Below are positions 46,343 to 57,829 of a stretch of 64,000 bases of DNA, piece after piece. Every line of letters starts with the position of its first letter. The stretch's first letter is position 1. The notes beneath the pieces were generated by a model. The model saw only the letters and a program-made list of their open reading frames with translations, searched no databases and had not been told where the DNA came from. Source of the stretch: Schistosoma haematobium (taxonomy: Eukaryota; Platyhelminthes; Trematoda; Strigeidida; Schistosomatidae); contig NC_067200.1 in the NCBI RefSeq assembly GCF_000699445.3, positions 1,707,450 to 1,771,449 on the forward strand, read 5' to 3'. The translations under genes were made by a program, and so were the position numbers.

Positions 46343-47340
46343 ATTATCAGTTAAAAGCCATTATCTTGTTTAGGAGGGTGATTATATACTGTTGAAGAAT
46401 TCCAAACTAGAACAATATAGCTGTTCAGTGACCAATGATTTTGACCATTCTTTCAGTTGACATCTACTGGTAACTAAAACTGTCTTCAAATTCTAAAACC
46501 TAATATTGTATGAATACAAAACTTTCTACTGTAATCAAAAATGTTCATCCATTGACTCTGTACATTAATAAGGCAGTTATAAGCAACGTTGAGCATTCGA
46601 AATCACCACAACACACATTAGTTTATACGTACTAAATTTAAACAAATTAGAAAGGACTTGTAGTGACCCACCTTTATCACGAGAACACGATTGGTTTATT
46701 GAAAACAATTATTATTATAGCCAATTGTACCAGTGACTGTTTTAATGTGCGTTTGTTTAACTGTGCTAAAAAGCATCCATTATTCTTACACTTTGATTGT
46801 GACTTCGCGCGAATTCGGTTACGTTCTGTAACCAAGCTTGTATCTTGGCACGATCTCGGTATCCTTTCGATACCACGAGATCGCCAGCAAGTATATCTCG
46901 ACTTGGTCCATCAACTGCCTTCTGATATTTGGCTTCCGGGAGATTTTATGGATTATTTGGCACGTGTTTCTTTGTAGCGGTGTTCATAGTCAACTACGAC
47001 TCGGCACCACGCTACAGACTAATGGAATAGAGTTAGAGAAATCATATACTGACATTAAAGTTGTGGAGCTTGTAGAAGTAGATAAATAATTCATGAGTCC
47101 CAAAGCAAACACTTTTTTACATGTCACCTAAGATCTCTAATCATTAATTAAGTGTATTATAAGGACCCTGATCTGAAAGGACGAAGTTATATCTCATTTT
47201 GGTATGACTGCTTCCAGTTTTATTCTAGTTCAATCATATATTAGTCAAAAATTTAATCCTGAGTAGGATGTGACATAATTAATCACCTAGATCGATAAAT
47301 ATAGAAGACAACATCGAACTAAACTATGAAATATCAATAG
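46343..47340. other. Intergenic; one unrecognised plus frame
   Basis: 46663-46977 is open for 104 codons (ends DRQQVYLDLVHQLPSDIWLP). No family recognised and no splice context; left as unknown. Confidence 0.3.
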
Positions 47341-47500
47341 TTCATATCATGAGTCTATTGAAGCTAGACCACTATGGAAAACCTGCAAGCACTGGACGGC
47401 CGTTTCGTCCTATTGTGGGGATTTCTCAGAAGTACGCATCCACGATTCCGCCCCCGCGAGATTCGACCCAGGAGCTTTCATTAACTCATGATTTCAATTA
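47341..47500 (-). repeat. SINE-H copy, 3' part
   Basis: Minus: decayed B box, hammerhead-like CTGAGAA core (one base off), stem II CC...GGAC, GAAACGGCCGTCCAGTGC. A short inverted end (ACTCATGATTTCAATT) at 47484-47500 suggests another foldback. Confidence 0.65.
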
Positions 47501-47944
47501 TTGACATGACTAAATTCTCCACAAAATCCCTTCTGATATGAAATATCAATTTATGAAGCATAAATACTGTCAAATATTTAGGTGCATAGTGATTATTGAT
47601 TATAATTAAATTTCCCATTAAAAAAGTTTCAGTATTGGTTAATATTTATGTAAACAAAATTACCACACACACACACACACCCCTTCTTGACATAGTTAGT
47701 AGATAATTGATTATGTGCTATAAATATTAATGTAAAATAACTTTACATATCAATGTACAATTCTGTTTGACAACAATATGGTCAATAACTAAACGTTTAA
47801 AATTGACTATAAAGCACAAATCTAAAGTTAATGCTAACAAGATTCATTTGTGAATGTGAATAGTAATATCATGTTGTATATCTGACAATTTGATATTAAC
47901 AGAAAGGGTTTTGTGTAGATTTTAGTAATTTCAATAGTTACAAT

Positions 47945-48178
47945 CATGAGTCAAATTGAAGTTAGAACACCATGGAAAACCTTGAAGCACTGGACGACCG
48001 TTTCATCCTAGTATAGGACTCCTCAGCAATACGCACCGGCGATCACAACCCTCGCGAGATTCGAACCCAAGGCTTATCAGTCTGAAGCGCGAGTGCTTAA
48101 CCATTAGCCCACCGAGCCGGCTGTCCAGTGCTTCCAGGTTTTTCATGGTGGTCTAGCTTCAAATGACTCATGTTTTCA
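47945..48178. repeat. SINE-H full minus copy with plus 3' end attached (foldback)
   Basis: Minus strand 48123 to 47945: CCGGCTCGGTGGGCTAATGG (A-box-like), GGGTTCGAATC (B box), then a hammerhead with intact core. From 48120 a plus-oriented 3' end follows (GCTGTCCAGTGCTTCCAGG ... TGGTGGTCTAGC). Confidence 0.75.
47987..48036 (-). ncRNA. Hammerhead ribozyme motif in SINE-H, intact core
   Basis: Minus strand: stem I half GTATTG, CTGAGGA, stem II GTCC/GGAT around TATACTA, GAAA, stem III ACG-GT-CGT, cleavage C of GTC, stem I partner CAGTGC. All six stem I positions pair if G-U is allowed. The best-preserved SINE-H hammerhead in this window. Confidence 0.7.
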
Positions 48179-48348
48179 ACTGTTGAAATTTGATAATACA
48201 TTAGAATAAGAAAAACAACTCACTTAGACGCTTCTAATCTATTACTGTTTTAAATAGTTCGAAACTATTACAAAATCTAAACTAGTCAACGTTTGAACAA
48301 AGGGTTTATGTTGGGAAATTCAAATGTACACGAAAGACATGCTTCTAT

Positions 48349-48855
48349 TGTTATATCCCGACAAGAATTATGAATAGTAACTTTTGAGAGTCATTTATGG
48401 ACCAATACTATACATATTTCCTAATTGTGTAATTGTTAAATAACTACACTATTCATATTCATGTTTCTCTTATTATGAGGTTTATTTTGGCTTATGAATT
48501 ATTATTATACCATTTACCATTCTTGAGTTATGCCCAGTCTATCAATTACTATATCTCACATTCACAGACACTTTTGGCTAAATCATGTACAAATGTGTAT
48601 TTTCTCATTTTATGGTGTGATATGGTCTGTTTAGCTGGTTTATATAAATTCAATATACTTGAAATAAATTATTCATTTCACAGAGGCTGAGACTGGTGTT
48701 CTGGACTCAACAGTCAGGCAGGGTTAGTCAGGAAGCTGGGCCGATAAGGACTCTAAACTGCTCGTACGATTTTACGCGTCATTCGTCTGATCGACAAATC
48801 ATTGTTCTCTAATTGATGGTATCATTATGTTATATATATTGATAGGGTTACAAGG
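48349..48855 (+). mobile_element. LTR family L copy, diverged
   Basis: Starts TGTTATATCCCGACAAGAAT, has GCTGGTTTATATAAATTC (TATA-like) and AAATAAATT, then TTCTGGACTCAACAGTC, all in the order found at 39645-40198. The end near GGTTACAAGGCTACAAG is degraded and no TSD is visible. Confidence 0.65.
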
Positions 48856-48956
48856 CTACAAGTTATAATGCACACAAAATACAAAGGCTTCTATAATCAC
48901 AGGACATTTGGACAAAAACCCATAGTATACAATCTTATATTATTTCTCTTCTGGAG

Positions 48957-49812
48957 TTTACATTTAGCGAATGATTTATTCATGGCGAGACTCTAATTTA
49001 TGGATGACCTTTGAACGAATCATAAGCGACCTTGAGAAGTATTCGCTAATCAGCAAACAGTCAGTATGGAGTAAAAATATTGTTATACAAAACCAAGGAA
49101 ATAAGGTGGATACACTTCATCTATGTAGTTCAAAAACTTGTCAGTGTTAGAAAGAAGTGCACAGGTTCCAAAATCGTGATGCATGCAATCATTCACACGA
49201 CTACAGAATAGTCGACTTCTGGAGTCATGATAAAGTCTTAAAAACTCTTTCAGTCTGGACCACATAGCTTCAATATTGTTTATGTGCAGTCCAGTTGTTG
49301 AGTGCACAAGATGCTACTTGTGGATAACGACACGATGCATATAACCAAGCCTATGTAGGAGTCTGTACGCTTTCTAAACGTCCGTATATATTGTAGTACC
49401 TGGCTGCAGCCAGTGTTACTGGTGCTTTTATTAAACAGTTTGCAATAATTGTCATAATTTGCCTTAGTTAGGAATTATATATGGGGTTTTCATTACGAAC
49501 TGATATCAGCTATCATGCCAGAAATTTCTTTAGCCAAATGGACGAAAGGCTTTCATGCCAAAATCCAAGATCTACTATCTTATACCTGATTGATTTGTCC
49601 ACAAATTATAGTCTCACCATTTTATTTGTTATAGCCGATCAGTTATCACGTTTTGTACAAAATTCCTTGTGAACCCATCGTACGTTAGCATTAAACACTG
49701 AATTTGGCGCCGTTACCTTGAAACCCCTAAAACGCTTCTGATTGGCTCGTCCATAAACTAGAGTCTTGCCTTATTCATTAGTATAAATGGAATATTCTTC
49801 ATTCAAATAAAT
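48957..49812 (-). mobile_element. Merlin-type DNA transposon remnant
   Basis: The minus strand from about 49430 reads AYRLLHRLGYMHRVVIHK, then (from 49307) MHSTTGLHINNIEAMWSRLK and EFLRLYHDSRSRLF, up to the stop at 49083. The TG-H-NNIEAMWSRLK pattern is typical of Merlin/IS1016 DDE transposases. Inverted ends are visible: GCGAGACTCTAATTTATGG (about 48984-49002) against an inverted GCAAGACTCTAGTTTATGG near 49754-49772. The N-terminal catalytic region is largely missing, so it is non-autonomous. Confidence 0.75.
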
Positions 49813-50397
49813 AATGTTGAGCTATTGGGCTTTATTCATCAGTCATTTCATTTTAACTATAAACTATGAATCTTATTATCTTCCCTCTCAGTCTATTCAT
49901 ATAATTAAGTAATCAATAAATGAACTCAAAACACATCTAATTGTCTAATTTGATCTCATGTAACATAACACGATTGATCATTTCAATCTAAAGTAATCAA
50001 CGATACTTGTTTAGTATTAAGAACAACTGGTATTGTGGTGCATGCTACTTATATTGACATAAGTAGTATATATTATGCGAGTCACGAATGTAATGTCTGG
50101 CGGCAGAAGATGGAGAAGATCAAGAAAGGAAGAACGGGAATAGAAAGCAATTAGTATGGAAATGCAAGAACAATGAAGTTCGAGACAATTATTGACTATT
50201 TTGCCGAATTAAGTATTATAGTATGATTTCTTTCTATTTTACCAAGTAACTCTGTAAGTTTGTACTGAATAATAATTCGATTGTCCTCATCTGTGTTCTC
50301 CTTTACTTCAGTATCTTCAACTAGTAATAGCCATCCGTTCATGGTTGCAATAAGAAAAATCCTAAGAGATGTTGTGGAGATTGTAATAATTTATGAG
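49813..50397. other. Intergenic, no gene seen
   Basis: The segments GATATAAGTAGTATATAT-type near 50055-50085 and 50628-50655, with following GAAGATCAAGAAAGGA-like sequence, recur in direct orientation and may be an old duplicated repeat. Confidence 0.35.
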
Positions 50398-50500
50398 TTG
50401 ATTAAAACTAGATCATCATGAAAAATATGGAAGTAATGGATCACCGTTTTGTCTTAGTATGAAACTCCTCAGTAGTATGTATCCACTAACCTACATATGG
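50398..50500 (-). repeat. SINE-H, old degenerate copy
   Basis: Order preserved (AAAACTAGATCATCATG, GGAAGTAATGG, CTCCTCAGTAGTATG) but core residues lost. Confidence 0.5.
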
Positions 50501-50929
50501 GATATAAGTGTTTGAAAATGATGCAATAAAATATACAATGATTTATTAAACTATTGAAAGTATTTTAATTTCTAGTGTATTGATGAATGTATGACATTAA
50601 AGGTATTGTGATGTATACTACTGATATCGATAGATATAAGTAGTATATATCATCAATCGAAAGTGAAATACGTGGCGGTATAAGGTTTAGAAGATCGAAG
50701 AAAAGAGAACAAAGAATGATTATTGTAGAAATGAAGGAGCATTAAAGTCTGAGACGACTGATTGACATTTTGCAAATGAAATATTCACTGTATGATTCTC
50801 AGATTTTAGTAAGGTGTACTGTAATTTTGTATTCAAATACATTCAATTGTCTCCACTTATGTTCTCGTTGACTACAATATTATAATAACTTCTATGTTAT
50901 AAACTGTCAACTATTTATTAAGATCCAGG

Positions 50930-51075
50930 ATACGCGTTTCATCCTATTTGGGACTCTTCAGCTAGACGTACCTGTTGTTCACTCTGGGACTCGAACTCAG
51001 TACCGTTTTCGCTTCAAACATCATCACGTTATCCACTTAGCTAGTGAGTTCTGATAACCACATGCTTGTGTAATG
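50930..51075 (-). repeat. S-alpha-like repeat with hammerhead
   Basis: Minus strand: ACTCACTAGCTAAGTGGATA (A-box-like), CTGAGTTCGAGTCCCAGAG (B box), then CTGAAGA, GTCC/GGAT stem II, GAAA, CTGGATC. Core letters fit CUGANGA and GAAA; stem III has a mismatch. Confidence 0.7.
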
Positions 51076-51507
51076 AGATGAAGTTGAAATATCATATATT
51101 GTGAAAAATCATTCCATTTCACATTTGAATGAGGTAATGACTTACTTTTTGTAGATCAATCAAAATTCCATTAAAAACCAATAAGCACTTGATAATTGTT
51201 TAGTTATAGTATAGGACTTAATAAAAGTGCTTATCTATGATACGAATGAAGATCAAATTCAAAACATTCAGACCTCACTGTAACTGAGTAAACTTTAAAG
51301 TTGTTATTCGATGGTTAAGTTTATAAATTTCAATCGACTTGTGATAATGTACAATCACTGTGTGGACCTCATTGGTGTGAAGTTCCTTGATACCTTACAC
51401 GTTTGAACTCTATTGGTTAAAATTTCCTACTAAACATTTGGGAGTCACCTCTCGAAATTACTTACTAGTAAGTACATGAATACTATCAGTATTAGAAGAG
51501 AGTTTTG

Positions 51508-51716
51508 TGATTGAAGTTAGATATTAACACTATTGGATGCCTGCTCAGTGGTCTAGAGGTTAAGCGTTCGCATGAGAGACTGGTAGGTCTTGGGTTTGAG
51601 TCCCGCAAGCGGAATCATAGATGCGCACTGCTAAAGTCCCCTACTAGGATGAAACGGACGTCCAGTGCTTCCATGTTTTCAATGGTGATCTAACATCAAT
51701 CAGTTCATGATCTCAG
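51508..51716 (+). repeat. SINE-H, full-length plus copy
   Basis: Full order: GATTGAAGTTAGATATTAAC, GCTCAGTGGTCTAGAGGTTA (A box), GGTCTTGGGTTTGAGTCC (B box), GCGCACTG stem I, a damaged core (CTAAAG), GATGAAAC, GTCCAGTGC, and the 3' end with GGTGATCTAACATCAATC. Confidence 0.8.
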
Positions 51717-52023
51717 TCAGAGGTCTTTTATATTGATCACTACATTATTATATATGACTACGGTTTCTTAAGGTAATTTTATACCAACCATTAGTATATA
51801 ACGAGAAAAATATATCAGTCACTTCCCTTCGCCCCCCCCCCTCTTCAGTTCAACAAATTATATTAGAATACTTGATTGAAAAAAAAGGAGAATCGATTAT
51901 ACTTCTCCATGAAAACGATCTATATTTTTAATTACTTTATTTTGCCGTATTGATCTTGCTATATTGAAATATTGATCTAGTTTTGTGGGGGGGGGAAATA
52001 TTATTACCTAAATGGTTCTTTTT

Positions 52024-52125
52024 TATGACTTACTTACTTACTTACTTACACCTGCTACTCACAATGGAACATAAGCTATCGACCAGCATTCTGAAACCCA
52101 CTCTCTCCTGAGCCTTCCTTTCTAG
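52024..52125 (-). mobile_element. RTE-like family 2, 3' terminal fragment (minus)
   Basis: The plus strand shows the complement of the family 2 tail (CTTACTTACTTACTTACACC) and GGAACATAAGCTATCGACCA, the inverted version of the terminal region at 7400-7450. Directly abuts an oppositely oriented family 2 copy. Confidence 0.7.
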
Positions 52126-53215
52126 TCCTGACAAGTGTGTGAACTATGAAGACATCACAATACTATCGGTACCAGGAAAATTTCTCAACAGAGCGTTTCT
52201 AAACCGAATAAAATATTCTGTAGACGTTTAGCTTCGTGATCATTAAACCCGATTCTGTAATGATCGGTCGCACACAGACCAAATCACGACACCACGGACT
52301 AACAGTGAACAATCGAGTGAATGGAATTCATCACTGCACATCAACTGCCTTGATGATGAGAAGGTGTTTGACAGTTTGGATAGGAGAACCCTATAGATCC
52401 ATCTTCAAAACTATGATCCACTTGAAAAGATCGTCACTATCATACGGGATTCATACGATGGACTACACCGCAAAGTGGTGCGTGGAGGATAGTTGATAGA
52501 ATCATTTCAAGTGAGGATTGGAGTCAGACAAGACTGCTTACTCTACCCCTTTCCATTTCTTCTGATGTTTGACTGGATTATGAAGATCTACACATATGAG
52601 GGGGAGTACGGAATGCGATGGACAGGTTGGATTCACCTAGACGATTTTGACTTGACGGATGACCTAGCCCTACTATCCCATATACACCAACAAATGCAGG
52701 TCAAGAAAACCAGTGTAGCAGCAGCTTCTGAATCAGTCGACCTCAACATACACAAGAGAGAAAGCAAGATTCTCAAATAAAAGACGAAGAACACCAACCC
52801 AATCACAATTAATGGATAAACTATGGATGAGGTAGAATCTTTCACGTACCTGGACAGCATCATCAATGAACGTGGAGGATTAGAGGCGGACGTAGAGTCA
52901 GGAATCGGCAAAATCAGGCCAGCATTCTTACAATTAAAGAACATTTGGAACTCAAAACAACTGCCAACCAATATTAAAGCCAAAACCTTTAATACGAACG
53001 TCAAGACAGTTCTGTTGTACGAAGACAAGCACTAAATTGAAATCCCGAATGGAAAAGGAAAAGTGAAAGACCAAGGAAAATACCACTTCAAAAATTGGGG
53101 GTAGACATCAGAAAAATGAATTGCAACTGAAAAGGATTGTTCAGAACAGAGTTGGTTGGATAATTCTGGTGAGTGGCCTAAGCTCCTCTACGAGGGGTGA
53201 CAGGCATAAGCAACT
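52126..53215 (+). mobile_element. RTE-like family 2, reverse-transcriptase part, degenerate
   Basis: RT landmarks in order: DDEKVFDSLDRRTL (motif A, altered), RIGVRQDCLLYPF (motif B), LTDDLALLSHIHQQMQ (DD box of motif C), [47 protein letters not shown]. Stops and a deletion separate the pieces; the 3' end (GTGGCCTAAGCTCCTC...GGCATAAGC) is near 53215. Confidence 0.8.
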
Positions 53216-53585
53216 CAGTCATATACAATATATATGGTTGTAAGCAGCTTATGAGAGACAACAAATCTACTTTGATAGGTGTACATAATCAGCAATAAAA
53301 TGAGAACATGTATCTGTAAACCTTTTACTATGTTATTTTACATTCCACTTAGTACAGAGTCGATTTATCAGTTGGATAAGTTTTTTGTTTAAATGTTGTG
53401 TCCAAACGCCTATTAATTGTCCCCAAAATCTCGATAGTTTTGAAGATGAGATAAATAACCAAAAAATATTCTATTGATTATAGCCTCTGTGATTTGTTTC
53501 TTTTAGTGGAGTCCATCCATATCAGCAAGAGACAGATATCTACCTCAATACAATGAAAGATTGTCGTGCAATTTCGTGGATTAGT

Positions 53586-53790
53586 TGAGGTTAGACATTA
53601 ACATTGTTGGATGCCGGCCAGCTCAATGCTTTGGAGGTTAAGCGTTCGCACACGAAACTGAAGGCCCTGAGTTCGAATCCCGCGATCGAGAACGTGGATA
53701 CGCACTGCTGAAGAGTCCCACAATGGGATAAGATGGTTGTCCAGTGCTTCTAGGTTTTCAATGGTGGTCTAATATCAATCGGTTCAAAAA
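53586..53790 (+). repeat. SINE-H, full-length plus copy
   Basis: TTAGACATTAACATTGTTGG leader, tRNA-like head with GAGTTCGAATCCC B box, CGCACTG/CAGTGC stem I, core CTGAAGA and stem II GTCC/GGAT intact, but GAAA is changed (ATAAGAT). Confidence 0.75.
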
Positions 53791-53989
53791 CTTAATGATC
53801 TTCACAACCCTAAACTGATTTTAAAAACATCTATCATGGTCATTTAGCGTTTAAGAAAGGTTTCTTATTACTCTTTTACTGGTATGATGTTTTTGGAAAA
53901 TATTTAGTGAAGTTAATTAACTCATTCGAATGCAAAACACTGATCAACTAAAAAAATCATTTTATGTTGGTGGTTTGGATTAAAACGTC

Positions 53990-54165
53990 ATCCCATTGCA
54001 CAAGCTAGTGACTATCAGGACTCAGTAGCTAAGTGGATAACGCGGTGGGGTTTGAAGCGAACGATATTGGATTTGAGTTTCGAAGTGATTATTCAGCTGA
54101 TTCATCCCAAATCGAACGAGACATGTGTCATGAATTCTACAGTTAGCCACCAACCATCTCTGCTT
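53990..54165 (+). repeat. S-alpha-like repeat, decayed hammerhead
   Basis: CATTGCACAAGCTAGTGACT, AGGACTCAGTAGCTAAGTGG, then CAGCTGATTCATCCCAAATC, CGAGAC, CATGAATTC. The core residues after CTGA and the GAAA are lost. Confidence 0.65.
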
Positions 54166-54389
54166 ATAAACTATTCACTACTTTTTGATATTACAAATTA
54201 ATGTATTCAAAAATAGGTTTCATTTTTTGATATACTTGTAGCTCACTGAGACGTAAGTTATTGATGGTAACAATCATATTTGTTGTCATAGCAAATTTAT
54301 TCTTTTTATCGAACTAATTCACTTGATTATACCGAAGGCTAACAAGTCAGTATATCTGATCTTCGTCATATACATCATGACCGTTATGA

Positions 54390-54855
54390 GTTGCTTACAC
54401 CTGTTACTTCTTATGGAGGAATATAGGCCTCTAACCAGCATTCTCCATCCAACCCTGTCCTACCCAATCCTTTCTAGTTGCCATTCATCCTTTTCATATC
54501 TGCTTCCAATTCCCGACGCAGTGTGTTCTACGGCCTTCCTCTTTTCCGTTTCTATCCAGGATTCCAATTTAGCGCTTGTCTCGTGATTCGGTTTGATAGT
54601 TTCCGTAATGTATGTTCCATATACTTCCGGCGTCTTTTCCTAATTTCCTCTTCAGATGGAAGTTGGTTTATTCTCTCCCACAATACGCTGTTGCGGATGG
54701 TATCCGGACAACGGACATTCAGTATCTTACATAGAAACTTGTTAATAAATACTTGTACCTTCTTGATGATGGTGATAATAGTTCTCCATGTTTCAGTTCC
54801 ATACAATAGAACTATCATAACGTATGTATGAAAGAGTCTAACTTGGATATTGACA
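54390..54855 (-). mobile_element. RTE-like family 2 fragment (minus)
   Basis: The minus frame reads [77 protein letters not shown]. It ends at the 3' tail near 54390. Head-to-head with the family 1 copy starting at about 54858. Confidence 0.85.
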
Positions 54856-54857
54856 TA

Positions 54858-56458
54858 TACACAGTTTGTCCCGATGTATAAGAAGGGGTTAAAATCTTCC
54901 TGTGACAACCATAGAGGGGTTAGTTTAACTAATATAGCATCTAAAATACTAGTCTCAATAATTATCGGGCGCCTAACTGAAACTCATGAACTGCAAACAC
55001 GAGAAAATCCGGCTAGCTTCAGACTTGGTCGTGACCACATATTCACCATACGTCAGGTTCTAGAACACAGGCATACTTATCGTCGTCCTACAATGGTGGT
55101 CTTTCTTGACTTAAAAGCAGCATTTGACTCCGTAGACCGCGAGATTCTGTGACAGTGTCTGTCATTGAAAGGCGTACTTCAGAAGTACATAAACCTTGTG
55201 AAGGCTCTTTACTCGAACACTACCAGTCGAGTCAGAGCTCATGGCGAACTGTCATCTACTTTTGCAACCTCAAGTGGTGTCCGTCAAGGCTGTCCACTTT
55301 CTTCATTTTTGTTTAACTTAATTACAGACATGCTGATGGAAATAACGCTCTTGTCGACTGATCTCCTACCAGGTGGTCCACTTATCGACTTAGAATACTC
55401 AGATGATATAGTTCTGTTTGATGAAAACACTAATAAAATGCAGAGTCTTTTGGTAGTACTAATCAACAATTCCAGAATGTTTGGAATGCGCTTCTCTTCC
55501 TCTAAATGCAATTTGTTGCTTCAGGACTGGTCTGCGTCAACACCTGAACTAAGGATAGGGAGTGAAGTAGTCGAACTCGTTGACAACTTCACTTATCTTG
55601 GAAGTCTGAACAGCCCTAATGGGTTGGTGTCTGACGAAATCTCTGCACGGATTCAAAGACCTTGTTTGGCTTTTGCCAACTTAGGTCACCTGTGGGGAAG
55701 GCGAGATATCCGTCTATTAATAAAAGGACGGGTATACTGAGTGGCAGTCCGTTCTGTTTTACTTAACGGTAGCGAAACATGGCCATTAAGAGTAGAAGAT
55801 ACTCGTAAGCTATTAGTATTTGACCACAGATGCCTCAGAAATATTGCTGGCGTCTGCTGGGATCACCGGGTAAGTAATAGTGAGGTTAAACGCAGGGTAT
55901 TAGGGAATGATGGTAAATCAGTTGATGAGGTTATGAATCTTCATCGACTGAGATGGTTGGGCCACGTGTTGTGTATGCCTGAACACCGATTATCACGACG
56001 CGCAATGCTTACTGGTGTAGGGGGTGGTTGGAAGAAAGTTAGGAGCGGCCAAGCCAGAACGTGGCATCAGTGCTTGAAGACGCTAACTTCTAGTCTGAGC
56101 CATGTTGGTAGATGCAGATTACTTGGTTGTGGTCCGCGTGAGTATCGTAACCAATGGTTAGAGACTTGGTGACATGGCTGAGAATCGACCACAATGGCGT
56201 CGGTGTATACACTCTCTGTCTTCCCTTAAACTAAGAGATTAAAATCTCTCCATATCTTTCTTTCTACCAACTAATTATTTCTTTCTGTACTACGTCCTTA
56301 TCTGTAATCTTTGTTTATAGATCACTACTATTTAAGTGACTACTTCTATGAATTTGATGTTCATCTTGTTATACTAGCTAATGAGGCATAATAACTTGAA
56401 CTGATGCATATAATGTGCCTGATTCTACATTGCAGCTGAATGACTGACTGACTGACTA
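54858..56458 (+). mobile_element. RTE-like family 1, longest copy in window (RT palm to tail)
   Basis: Starts in the RT finger/palm: [55 protein letters not shown] (motif A), SSGVRQGCPLSSFLFN (motif B), LEYSDDIVLF (motif C, YADD altered to YSDD), then the C-terminal region broken by stops at 55150 and 55738, to the stop near 56171. The 3' UTR and CTGACTGACTGAC tail end near 56458. 5'-truncated; no endonuclease. Confidence 0.88.
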
Positions 56459-56802
56459 ACTGATTGTATTGAGTTCTTTCTATTCTTTAATCATTGAAAT
56501 TCGTATGTATAATTCATCTATGAAAAACAAAATGTTATTTCATGCAAATAACACTCGTTCTATTTGAATTGTCTATTTATATTAGAAATAGATTTTGTTT
56601 CACTAAATGAATCGTTTGATTGTTTACTTTTGGTTGTCATAGCAACCGTAATAATTTTTGTTTGTTCGTTTGTTTGTTTATGGAATAATCGAATAAAATT
56701 AAATTTTGATAATGAATAGGAAAAAAAAATTATTTTGAATTTATCAGAAACGATGGGGGGGTATTCGTTAAGATTTTAGTCATTTTTATTAGTTGAATAC
56801 AT
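56459..56802. other. Intergenic, no gene seen
   Basis: AT-rich with a (TTTG)n-like run near 56657-56680. Confidence 0.4.
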
Positions 56803-56990
56803 GAGTCAGCTGAAGTTAGATCATGATAGAAAAGCTGGAAGTAATGGAAGGCTGTTTCATCCTCAGTAGTATGCATCCATGATCCCGCCTCCCGCAAGAT
56901 TCGAATCGAGGATCTACTGGTGTTGTGCATGAACGTTTAACTTATAGATCACTGCGCCAACCTTTATTCAATGGTGTTAATGTGTAACTT
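56803..56990 (-). repeat. SINE-H, minus copy with hammerhead core deleted
   Basis: Minus: TTAACACCATTGAATAAAGG, A-box-like GCGCAGTGATCTATAAG, B box GATTCGAATC, then a gap replacing stem II, and the 3' end. Confidence 0.6.
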
Positions 56991-57197
56991 TAACCAGTCC
57001 ACGAAATTCAGTGACACATCCACCATTGTCTTCAGTGAGTAACTGCCTCTCAACAGACACGCTTGACTTCCATATGTCACGGCTTCTCATTAGAACTCAA
57101 AGAAATACCTCTTGAAGCCAGTTACTAGTGAGCACATGATAATTATTACCAGAAGGAGGTTTTGTTAAGATTGTAGTAACTAAATAGTAGAGTTCAT

Positions 57198-57360
57198 CAG
57201 TCAGTTGAAGTTAGACCATCATGGAAAACCTGGAAGCACTGAACGGCCATTTCATCCTAATATGGCACTCCTGAACAGTACGCATTTACAATCGCGACTG
57301 AAATGTTCATCCAGTGTTTTCAAGTTTTACATGATGGTATAGCTTGAAGTGACTCATGAA
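57198..57360. repeat. SINE-H foldback
   Basis: Minus part 57198-57297 (3' end, hammerhead-like region with core TTCAGGA) and plus part 57303-57360 (CATCCAGTGTTTTCAAG ... TGATGGTATAGCTTGAAG) with inverted termini TCAGTTGAAG/CTTGAAGTGA. Confidence 0.6.
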
Positions 57361-57829
57361 TTCATCTATTTTCAATTTACTCCACTTATTCAAGATCCAG
57401 AAAACTCCTCGGAGAAAAAAGCCAAAAAAGGATCTAGAAATGCTGAGAAACATTTTATCCAATCAGCATTCAATAGAATTGTTGTCAGAAACATGAAGAA
57501 AGTGAAAAGCCATATGTTACGTTTCTGATTGAATGATAGGTAACTATGCTACTATTATGTTTAGTAGCGTTCTAGAATTGAATTTTCCGGAAACACAAAG
57601 TCATCTAAAAGACTATAAATACCCTATATTTTCTATACATGAACGAACCTTTGAAGTGAAGCGTTTTCCCTCATATTTCGCTACTTTCCTCTCGTGTTCA
57701 GGTTGCTGTGTTGATTTAGTCTGAAGGCAGGGGGGGGTTATTACAAGCAAGAGCTTGAGAAACCGAATCAAACATTCAATTAGATTGATCATAACATTTT
57801 TTTGGAAAATATATTAGTTACTCAAAAAT

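Noticed and set aside
46663..46977. 104-codon plus ORF as a gene
   Set aside because: No domain, splice context or repeat match; kept only as unknown.
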